The notes under the pieces were generated by a model that saw only the letters and a list, made by a program, of their open reading frames with translations, made no database searches and was not told where the DNA came from. From contig JACKFC010000001.1 of assembly GCA_020632665.1 (NCBI GenBank), positions 213,089 to 277,088 of the forward strand: a DNA stretch of 64,000 bases, read 5' to 3'. A program made the position numbers and the translations under genes. The stretch is from Deltaproteobacteria bacterium (lineage in GTDB: Bacteria > Myxococcota_A > UBA9042). Shown here piece by piece: positions 58,369-64,000 of the stretch (the stretch's first letter is position 1; each line of letters starts with the position of its first letter).

Positions 58369-59166
58369 CTAACCCCCCGGAACCACGCGATGCGCCCACG
58401 CCCAACCAGCCCGCAGCCCCCGTCGCTCCAGACCCGGCACGATCACGTCGCGCACCGTATCGTAGAAGAGACGCCGCGCCTGATCGCCGTCGCAAACCCC
58501 GACGTCGGTCGCCGCCCGCGAAGGCGACGGACCCGCGGCGAGTTCCCGCAACTCGTGCGCCTCGACGTGGCCAAAGGCGAGCCGTAACCAGGCGTCGAGC
58601 CGCGCCGCCCGTGCCGGACCGATCCGCGGCGTGAGCTGATCGAGCAGCGCCCAGCCGAAGCGGGCGTGGCCGACCTCGTCGGCGAGGATGCTGCGCAATG
58701 TCTCCTGCAGCGCGGCGGGCCCGGTCTCCAGCCGCTCCGAAGCGATCAGCGCCACCGCGACCGTCTCCGAGAGGCACGAGATCGAGAGCACGTTGCGCAG
58801 CAGCCCCTCGAGCGGGTCGACGTCGCGATGCCACGGCACCTGCGCCCGCGCACCGAGGTCGACCACGGCCTCGCCGCCGAGCGCCACGGCCGCGGCGGCG
58901 CAGAGCTCACCGTGGCGCAGCTCCTCACCGCGGAATTGCTCCAAGGTCGCGACGGTCGCGGCCGTGAGCCCGGCGGCACGCGCCTGCTCGGCGAGGGCCT
59001 CGAAGACCTTGGCCGAGGCGTGCTCGTTGCCCATGCGCCCCTGCCAGGTTGCGATGGCGACCGCCCGCTCACCCGGATGTAGCGCTGGCGCGTCGTGCAG
59101 CTGCGGAGCCCGCGCGCGGGCCACGTCGCCGAGGTCGAGCATGGTCGAGTGCAGCGGCGCGTTCAT
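58369..59166 (-). CDS. ferritin-like di-iron protein
   Basis: A 265-residue four-helix-bundle protein. Metal ligands in the right order: Glu48-His49 (GNEHASA), Glu82/His85 (EELRH), Glu134 (LSETVAV) and Glu164/His167 (DEVGHARF). This is the ferritin-like/rubrerythrin carboxylate-bridged di-iron pattern, so oxidase, oxygenase or peroxide-scavenging activity is possible. The substrate cannot be told. Its start shares ATGA with the stop of a small lipoprotein upstream, so the two probably act together. The long palindrome lies just past its stop. Confidence 0.8.
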   Translation of the reverse strand: MNAPLHSTMLDLGDVARARAPQLHDAPALHPGERAVAIATWQGRMGNEHASAKVFEALAEQARAAGLTAATVATLEQFRGEELRHGELCAAAAVALGGEAVVDLGARAQVPWHRDVDPLEGLLRNVLSISCLSETVAVALIASERLETGPAALQETLRSILADEVGHARFGWALLDQLTPRIGPARAARLDAWLRLAFGHVEAHELRELAAGPSPSRAATDVGVCDGDQARRLFYDTVRDVIVPGLERRGLRAGWAWAHRVVPGG

Positions 59167-59636
59167 GCCAGCACCCCCTGCTCAGCGGCCAGCAGCGCGC
59201 GCAGCAGGCGCTCATCCATCGAGGGCGGCGGCGGCGGACCCCAGGCCATGCAGCCCTTGTTCCAATCCCAGCCGTTCTCGTCGCAGCACTTCTGGTAGCG
59301 CTCCCAATCGCCCTGCATCAGCTCCTGGCAGCTGTCGCGCGACCCGGCGTCCTCGTCGGCCTGCGCCACGTCCGCGCTGCCCCCGCCGATCCGGCGGGTC
59401 GGCGGCAAATCCGCCCCGCCGCGGTCGAACGCATCGGCCTCGCCGGCGTCCAACGCGAAGCCACCACCGTCGAGGCCGCCGGCGCCGTCCTGCCCGCCGA
59501 TCCCGTCGCTGCTCGTCACACCGTAGACGGGGACGTCCAGATCGGCACAGCCGGTGACGGCCACGCTGGCGGCCACGGCGGTCGCAGCGCGCAGGGCGCG
59601 GCGTCGAATCTCGTTTCGGGTCAATGGTTCACGCAT
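59163..59636 (-). CDS. small Cys/Trp-containing lipoprotein paired with ferritin-like protein
   Basis: A 157-residue protein with a basic n-region (RNEIRRRALRAA) and lipobox VTGC. A Gly/Asp/Ala-rich linker of about 70 residues follows. The C-terminal part is compact: CQELMQGDWERYQKCCDENG, then WDWNKGCMAWGPPPPPSM. The CC...GWDW...GCMAWGPP pattern is distinctive and I recall similar small proteins beside ferritin-like genes in myxobacteria, but no formal family is named here. It should sit on the outer membrane or periplasmic face. It is divergent from the LysR gene. Confidence 0.7.
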   Translation of the reverse strand: MREPLTRNEIRRRALRAATAVAASVAVTGCADLDVPVYGVTSSDGIGGQDGAGGLDGGGFALDAGEADAFDRGGADLPPTRRIGGGSADVAQADEDAGSRDSCQELMQGDWERYQKCCDENGWDWNKGCMAWGPPPPPSMDERLLRALLAAEQGVLA

Positions 59637-59744
59637 GGCTGCCTCCTGCGACCCGACGCCCCTTCCACGACTTGCCGGGTCATCGCTCTACCACGATGGG
59701 CCTTGCCGAGAGGCTTGTGAATCGGGATAATCAGAACGCTTGTA

Positions 59745-59759
59745 TTCGTCATCCACGAA
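59745..59759. promoter_or_regulatory. LysR-type T-N11-A dyad
   Basis: TTCGT-CATCC-ACGAA is a perfect 5-bp dyad containing T-N11-A, 21 bp before the LysR gene ATG and about 110 bp before the divergent lipoprotein start. It could serve autoregulation and control of the ferritin-like pair. Confidence 0.4.
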
Positions 59760-59780
59760 CAATCAACCGAGGGGCGCCCG

Positions 59781-60668
59781 ATGGATTTCGACGACCTGCG
59801 CTGCTTCGTAGCGGCCGCGCACCACCGCAATTTTCGCCGTGGCGCCAAAGAGGTGGCGCTCTCTCCGGCGGCCTTCAGCGAGCGCGTCGCGCGGCTGGAG
59901 GAGCAGCTCGGCAACCGCCTGCTGGCGCGGACGACCCGCAGCGTCGCCTTGACCGCCGCGGGCGAGCGCGTCCTGCCGCATGCGATTCGGTTGCTCGAGG
60001 ATGCCGCAGAGCTCGGTCGATTCGCCGCCGACGACGCCGCTCAGCTCCCCTACGAGCTGACGATCGGCACCCGTTTCGAGCTCGGCTTGTCCTGGCTGCT
60101 GCCGGCGCTGACGGCGCTGCGCGAGCAGGCTCCCGAGCGCCGCTGCCACCTGCGCTTCGGCGACTCCGCGGCGCTGCTCGACGACCTCGAACAAGGCCTG
60201 GTCGACGCGGTGGTGACCAGCTTCCGGCTGAACCGGCCGCGGCTCGACTACGCGACGCTGCACGAGGAGCGCTACGTCTTCTGTGCCGCGCCGTCGCTGC
60301 TGCAGCGGCGCCCCTTCGCCGACCGCAGCGACGCGCAGCAGCACGTCCTGATCGACGCCCATGGCGATCTGCCGCTGTTCCGCTACCTGCTCGACGCCAA
60401 CCCCGGCCGGGAGGCCTGGACCTTCGGCTCGCAGTGGATGTTGGGAGCCATCGGTGCCATCCGCGACCGACTGCTCGCAGGCGACGGCGTCGGCGTCTTG
60501 CCGGAATACCTCGTCGCCGCGGACTTGGCGGACGGAGCGCTGATCCGGGTCCTGCCGGAGCTGCCGCTCCACTCGGATTGGTTCCGCCTGGTCTTCCGCC
60601 GCGGCGACCTGCGCCAAGCCCGTCTACGCGGGCTCGCAGGAGAGTTGGTGGCCTTCCCGCTCCGTTAG
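59781..60668 (+). CDS. LysR-family transcriptional regulator
   Basis: A 295-residue regulator. The N-terminal winged HTH is MDFDDLRCFVAAAHHRNFRR with LSPAAFSERVARLEEQLGNR and LTAAGERVLPHA. A LysR substrate-binding domain follows (LTIGTRFELGLSWLLPALT). It is divergent from the lipoprotein/ferritin-like pair, the classic arrangement for a LysR regulator and its target, with a T-N11-A dyad between. The inducer is unknown. Confidence 0.94.
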   Translation: MDFDDLRCFVAAAHHRNFRRGAKEVALSPAAFSERVARLEEQLGNRLLARTTRSVALTAAGERVLPHAIRLLEDAAELGRFAADDAAQLPYELTIGTRFELGLSWLLPALTALREQAPERRCHLRFGDSAALLDDLEQGLVDAVVTSFRLNRPRLDYATLHEERYVFCAAPSLLQRRPFADRSDAQQHVLIDAHGDLPLFRYLLDANPGREAWTFGSQWMLGAIGAIRDRLLAGDGVGVLPEYLVAADLADGALIRVLPELPLHSDWFRLVFRRGDLRQARLRGLAGELVAFPLR

Positions 60669-60723
60669 CCGCCTTGCGAGTTGGTCGATTTCGACGCACC
60701 CTGCGGCTCCTTCCGGAGGCGGC

Positions 60724-61137
60724 GTGATCCATTCCAGCGCAGACGGTGCGGCCCTTCCGGTCGTCCTGGTCGAGACGGCTGCCGGCCTGCGCGCGATCGA
60801 GGCGTCGCGGGTGGTCGAGATCCTGCCGATGGTGGCGGTCGATCGCTTCCCCGGCGAGGGCGGCGAGCGCTACGTCGGAGCCGCGCGCTACCGCGGCGCG
60901 CTGGCGCCCGTGTTCAGCAGATCCCGAAGATCCCGGCGACGGTCGAGCCACCGTGCGGCTGACCTCGGCGCAATTCGAAGCCCTGCAGGCGATGGCAAAC
61001 GCTGCCGAGGGCAAGTCGACGACGACCGCGAACGAGCCTGCCGCCTCCGGCAAAGGCCAGCAGGACCGGCGCAAGGCGAGCGAGAGCGTGCGCGTCTCCG
61101 GCGAGACCATCGAGCGGATGCGCGGCTTGGTCGGTGA
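60724..61137 (+). CDS. CheW-like N-terminal fragment (frame breaks near 60920)
   Basis: The frame from GTG/ATG at 60724 encodes about 65 residues resembling the first half of a CheW domain: LPVVLVETAAGLRAIEASRV, then VEILPMVAVDRFPG and YVGAARYRGALAPVFS. After that the same frame turns into Arg/Ser-rich noise to 61137. The neighbouring frame (+1) becomes protein-like at the same point (ADPEDPGDGRATVRLTSAQF) and continues into the CheA-like kinase. So either one base is missing or extra near 60920, or a short protein overlaps the kinase gene. If fused, the kinase would begin with half a CheW domain. Confidence 0.55.
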   Translation: MIHSSADGAALPVVLVETAAGLRAIEASRVVEILPMVAVDRFPGEGGERYVGAARYRGALAPVFSRSRRSRRRSSHRAADLGAIRSPAGDGKRCRGQVDDDRERACRLRQRPAGPAQGERERARLRRDHRADARLGR

Positions 61138-62776
61138 GCTGATCGTCGGCAGCCTGCATCGCACCGAATGGCTGCAAGAGTTGCGCGGTCTGCACCGCCG
61201 GCTCGGCGCCCTGGCCGAAGGTTTGCGCGCGCGCGGCCACGAGAGCAGCGAGGCGCGCGAGCTCGAGCGCGACCTCTTTCGCCTGATGGGGCGGCTCGAC
61301 CGCGGCATGCGCGACGCAGCGCTGACGGCCGACGACCTCGACGAGACCCTCTTGCAAGCCAGCCTCGCCCCGCTGGAGCCCTGGCTGCTCAGCCTGCGCA
61401 CCGTCGTGCGCGACGCCGTCCGAACCGCCGGGATCCAAGCCCGGATGGACGTCGAAGCCGCCGACCTCTCGATGGAGCGCGCGCTCCTGACTTCGCTCCG
61501 CGAGCCGATGCTGCACCTGCTGCGCAACGCGGTGGCACACGGCATCGAGCCGCCCGAGGTGCGACGGGACGCGGGCAAGGACCCGGTGGGGGTCATCGCC
61601 GTCACCGCCCGTGCGCTCGGCGATCAGGTCGAGATGGTAGTGCGCGACGATGGCGGCGGCGTGAACCGCGCCGCGCTGGCGCGCAAGCTCGACTGCCCGG
61701 TCGCCGAGCTCGACGACGACGAGCGCCTGCTCGCGGCGCTGGCCAGCGATGGGGTCTCCACCGCGCGCAGCAGCACCCAGCTGGCCGGGCGCGGCGTCGG
61801 CATGGGCGCTGTGCTCGACGGCATCGCCGGGGTCGGCGGAAGGCTCACGCTGCGCAGCCGCCCCGGCGAGGGCACGCAATTCACCTTGCGCGTGCCGCGG
61901 CGGACCACCAGCGGATCGGGTGTGGTCGTGGTCTGCGGGCAGACGCCGCTCGCCGTGCCGATCCACGACGTCGAGCGGATCGTCCGGCTGCAGGAGGACG
62001 ACTTCGTCCAGGTCGAGCAGGCCCGCTGCGTGGAGCACGGCGATGCGCTGGTCTCGGCGCGCTCGATCGCGGAGCTGATCGGCGACCTCGACGAGCCCCG
62101 CGCCGACGGCCGCGGCCGCCATACTGCGCTGCTGCTGCGCTCGGCAGGGGCGCGGCTCATCGTCTTGGTCGACGAGGTCGTCGGCGACCTGCCGCTGGTG
62201 ATCAAGCCGCTCGGGCCGCAATTCGAGGGCGTCTCGCTCTACGCCGGCTGCGCGGTCGAGCCGGACGGTTCGCCGCTGCCGGTGCTCGACGTCGGCGAGC
62301 TCTTCCGCCGGGCGCGCACCAGCCGATTCAGCGCCATCGAGCGGGAGGTGGCTGCCGATGTCGAGACCGAGTCGGACGAGGGCACGCCCGCGCCGGTTCA
62401 CGCGCTGCGGGTGCTGCTGGTCGAGGATTCGATGACCATGCGGACGATGGAGCGCAATATCCTGCAGGGCGCCGGCTACGAGGTGATCACCGCGACCGAC
62501 GGCCGCGAGGGCTGGACGCGGTTTGCCGCCGACCCGCGCATCGACCTGGTCGTGACCGACGTCGAGATGCCGCACATGGACGGCATCGAGCTGTGCCGGA
62601 GGATTCGGCAGAGCGACCGCGGCCATACGCCAGTGGTGATCGTGACGTCTTTGGCGTCGGCGAGCGACCGCCGGCGGGGGGCCCAGGCCGGCGCGGACGC
62701 CTACGTCACCAAGGGCGATTTCGACGAGCGACGATTCCTGGGTACCATCGCCAAAGTGGTGGACGCGGGAGCGTAG
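60953..62776 (+). CDS. CheA-like hybrid kinase lacking a visible Hpt domain
   Basis: About 607 residues from the GTG at 60953; the true start may lie upstream in the other frame. A CheA dimerisation helix pair is present (MRGLVGELIVGSLHRTEWLQ), then HATPase (LLRNAVAHGIEPPEVR, RDDGGGV, GRGVGMGAVLDGI), a CheW-like P5 domain (GVVVVCGQTPLAVPIHDVER) and a C-terminal receiver (LLVEDSMTMR, LVVTDVEMPHMDG). No His-containing phosphotransfer domain is seen in this frame or in the half-CheW fragment. It is followed 9 bp later by cheB. It must phosphorylate a separate Hpt, act on another protein, or be broken. Confidence 0.85.
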   Translation: MRLTSAQFEALQAMANAAEGKSTTTANEPAASGKGQQDRRKASESVRVSGETIERMRGLVGELIVGSLHRTEWLQELRGLHRRLGALAEGLRARGHESSEARELERDLFRLMGRLDRGMRDAALTADDLDETLLQASLAPLEPWLLSLRTVVRDAVRTAGIQARMDVEAADLSMERALLTSLREPMLHLLRNAVAHGIEPPEVRRDAGKDPVGVIAVTARALGDQVEMVVRDDGGGVNRAALARKLDCPVAELDDDERLLAALASDGVSTARSSTQLAGRGVGMGAVLDGIAGVGGRLTLRSRPGEGTQFTLRVPRRTTSGSGVVVVCGQTPLAVPIHDVERIVRLQEDDFVQVEQARCVEHGDALVSARSIAELIGDLDEPRADGRGRHTALLLRSAGARLIVLVDEVVGDLPLVIKPLGPQFEGVSLYAGCAVEPDGSPLPVLDVGELFRRARTSRFSAIEREVAADVETESDEGTPAPVHALRVLLVEDSMTMRTMERNILQGAGYEVITATDGREGWTRFAADPRIDLVVTDVEMPHMDGIELCRRIRQSDRGHTPVVIVTSLASASDRRRGAQAGADAYVTKGDFDERRFLGTIAKVVDAGA

Positions 62777-62785
62777 GGGAGCGGG

Positions 62786-63793
62786 ATGCGGGTCATGGTG
62801 GTCGAGGACAGCCGCGTCGTGCAGGCCTACTTGGGTGCCTGCCTGCGTGGCATACCGGACCTCGAAGTGGTCGCGATCGAGAGCGACGGCGTCACCGCCG
62901 TGGCCACCGCGCTCGAGGTCCTGCCAGACGTGATCCTGATGGATATCGAGCTGCCCGGCCAATCGGGGATCGAGGCGACCAAGCAGATCATGGCCCGCAG
63001 GCCGACCCCGGTGCTGGTGCTCTCGGCCCACCTCGACGGCGCCGACAACCCGCGACCCTTCGAAGCGTTGGCAGCCGGCGCGGTGGAGGTCATCCCCAAG
63101 CCGGACGGCGCCGGCTTCGGCGAGATCGACGCCCTCCGTGCCCGGCTGGCTGCGAGCCTGCACGCTGCGATGGCGTCGAGCCCGCGCCGGATGAGCGCGG
63201 TCCACGGCATCCGCGCGCTGGCGACCACGCTGCCGCCCACGGTCGTCGCGATCGCTTCGTCGACCGGCGGTCCGGCGGCGCTGCATGCCCTGTTGACCGC
63301 GCTCCCCGCGCCCTATGCGTGCCCCGTCGTGGTCGCGCAGCACATCGAATTCGGCTTCGAGGCCGGCCTCTGCCAATGGCTCTCGACGACAGGACACAGG
63401 GTCGAGATCGGCGTGGTCGGCCAGCGCCCGCAGGCCGGCGTCGTCTCCGTGTTGCGGGCAGACGCGAACTACGTCGTCGATGCCGGCGGCGCGATCGCCC
63501 GGCATCCGGGCGGCCCGGAGCGGCCGCGCCCGAGTGGCGACCTGCTGCTGACCTCGGTGGCCGAACGCTACGGGGCGCGCGCGATGGGCATCGTCCTGAG
63601 CGGGATGGGCCGGGACGGATCGGTCGGACTGCGCGCGCTGCACGAGCGGGGCTGCCGCACCGCGGTCCAGGACCAAGCCTCGTCGGTCGTCTTCTCGATG
63701 CCGTCCTCTGCCCTGGCCAACGGCGCGGCGACGCAGGCTCTCGCACCGGCGGCCCTGGCGCAGTGGCTGCTGCAGGCACAGGAGGCGCGATGA
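62786..63793 (+). CDS. cheB: chemotaxis response regulator protein-glutamate methylesterase
   Basis: A 335-residue CheB. The receiver has the acidic pair in MVVEDSR and phospho-acceptor Asp53. The methylesterase domain has Ser159 (AIASSTGGPAAL), His186 (VAQHIEFGF) and Asp277 (LSGMGRDGSVGL). It demethylates (or deamidates) methyl-accepting receptors when phosphorylated by the adjacent kinase. No cheR or receptor gene is visible in the window; they may follow. Its stop overlaps the next start (ATGA). Confidence 0.95.
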   Translation: MRVMVVEDSRVVQAYLGACLRGIPDLEVVAIESDGVTAVATALEVLPDVILMDIELPGQSGIEATKQIMARRPTPVLVLSAHLDGADNPRPFEALAAGAVEVIPKPDGAGFGEIDALRARLAASLHAAMASSPRRMSAVHGIRALATTLPPTVVAIASSTGGPAALHALLTALPAPYACPVVVAQHIEFGFEAGLCQWLSTTGHRVEIGVVGQRPQAGVVSVLRADANYVVDAGGAIARHPGGPERPRPSGDLLLTSVAERYGARAMGIVLSGMGRDGSVGLRALHERGCRTAVQDQASSVVFSMPSSALANGAATQALAPAALAQWLLQAQEAR

Positions 63794-64000
63794 GCAGCAC
63801 GCGCGATGCAATGGTGAAGGTGCGCGTCCTCGTCGTCGAAGACAGCCGCACCCAGGCGCTCGCGCTGCGCTTGATGCTCGAACGCGCCGGCTACGAGGTC
63901 GAGACCGCGGGCGACGGCATCGAGGCGCTGGAGATCCTGCGCCAGCGCAGCTTCGAGACCGTGATCAGCGACCTGCGCATGCCGCGCATGGACGGCCACG
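63790..64000 (+). CDS. response regulator, 3' end outside window
   Basis: The first 70 codons of a receiver-domain protein, starting ATG 63790 in a 4-bp overlap with cheB. VRVLVVEDSRTQALALRLML and VISDLRMPRMDGH give the acidic pair and the phospho-acceptor Asp (SDLRMP). The window ends inside the receiver, so the output domain, if any, is not visible. It belongs to the chemotaxis-type cluster and is a likely target of the CheA-like kinase. Confidence 0.9.
   Translation, partial: MSSTRDAMVKVRVLVVEDSRTQALALRLMLERAGYEVETAGDGIEALEILRQRSFETVISDLRMPRMDGH

Overview
The window is visibly GC-rich and densely coded on both strands. It is probably chromosomal DNA of a myxobacterium-like deltaproteobacterium (Myxococcota or a relative). 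This rests on several large Cys-rich lipoproteins with repeated DDGNPCT-type units and MopE-like CNG(V/I)DDDCDG motifs, a PilA-type pilin behind a sigma-54 promoter, PEGA and ComEA-like lipoproteins, a PocR-domain kinase, a CheA/CheB hybrid cluster, and a lipoprotein/ferritin-like pair. No rRNA, tRNA, CRISPR array or intact transposase was seen. The species cannot be named from the sequence.

Layout. 1-6390: PEGA protein (5' end outside the window), Cys-rich lipoprotein, then a translationally coupled set of phosphate-binding-like lipoprotein, NarX-type kinase and NarL-type regulator. 6534-8831: TonB-dependent receptor. 8967-17206: surface-polysaccharide locus with formyltransferase, GT61 glycosyltransferase, RmlA, an RmlB-ketoisomerase fusion and a sugar aminotransferase on the + strand, facing a second aminotransferase and a Wzx-like flippase. 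These should build and export a dTDP-amino-dideoxy sugar, probably N-formylated. 17221-18997: tgt and nitroreductase. 19191-20570: AmpG-like permease. 20550-28266 (minus): one tightly packed unit of PHA-region protein, TPR/barrel protein, MoxR ATPase, DUF58, BatA-like VWA protein, RluA-like pseudouridine synthase and PocR hybrid kinase.

28343-33448: a roughly 5-kb segment bounded by a 26-bp direct repeat. It looks like an inserted island. It holds a nucleotidyltransferase-like/HTH pair with a palindromic operator candidate, a ParB-like gene broken by two in-frame stops and a frameshift, and a Cys-rich lipoprotein split at a seven-G run. 33626-37167: HhH lipoprotein, a repeat-rich gap, a small lipoprotein, phosphofructokinase and pilA with a sigma-54 promoter. 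37233-37857: a low-complexity gap with 58 consecutive GCN triplets. 37858-46495 (minus): uvrC, a PpiD/SurA-type foldase, a Cys-rich propeller lipoprotein and an HtrA protease.

46692-54575: HAMP kinase, a 1,707-residue Cys-rich/RCC1 lipoprotein and a vapBC-type pair. 54583-59636 (minus): DinG-like helicase, a multipass membrane protein, a 59-bp perfect palindrome, and the ferritin-like/lipoprotein pair, divergent from a LysR regulator. 60724-64000: chemotaxis-type cluster (half CheW domain, CheA-like kinase without a visible Hpt domain, CheB, response regulator cut by the window end).

The most distinctive content is the direct-repeat island, the four Cys-rich stalk lipoproteins with interchangeable C-terminal heads, the binding-protein/two-component unit, the Hpt-less CheA, and the long palindromes. 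Starts were chosen by eye from ribosome-binding sites, overlaps and signal peptides. All functional calls are from motif recognition, not database search.
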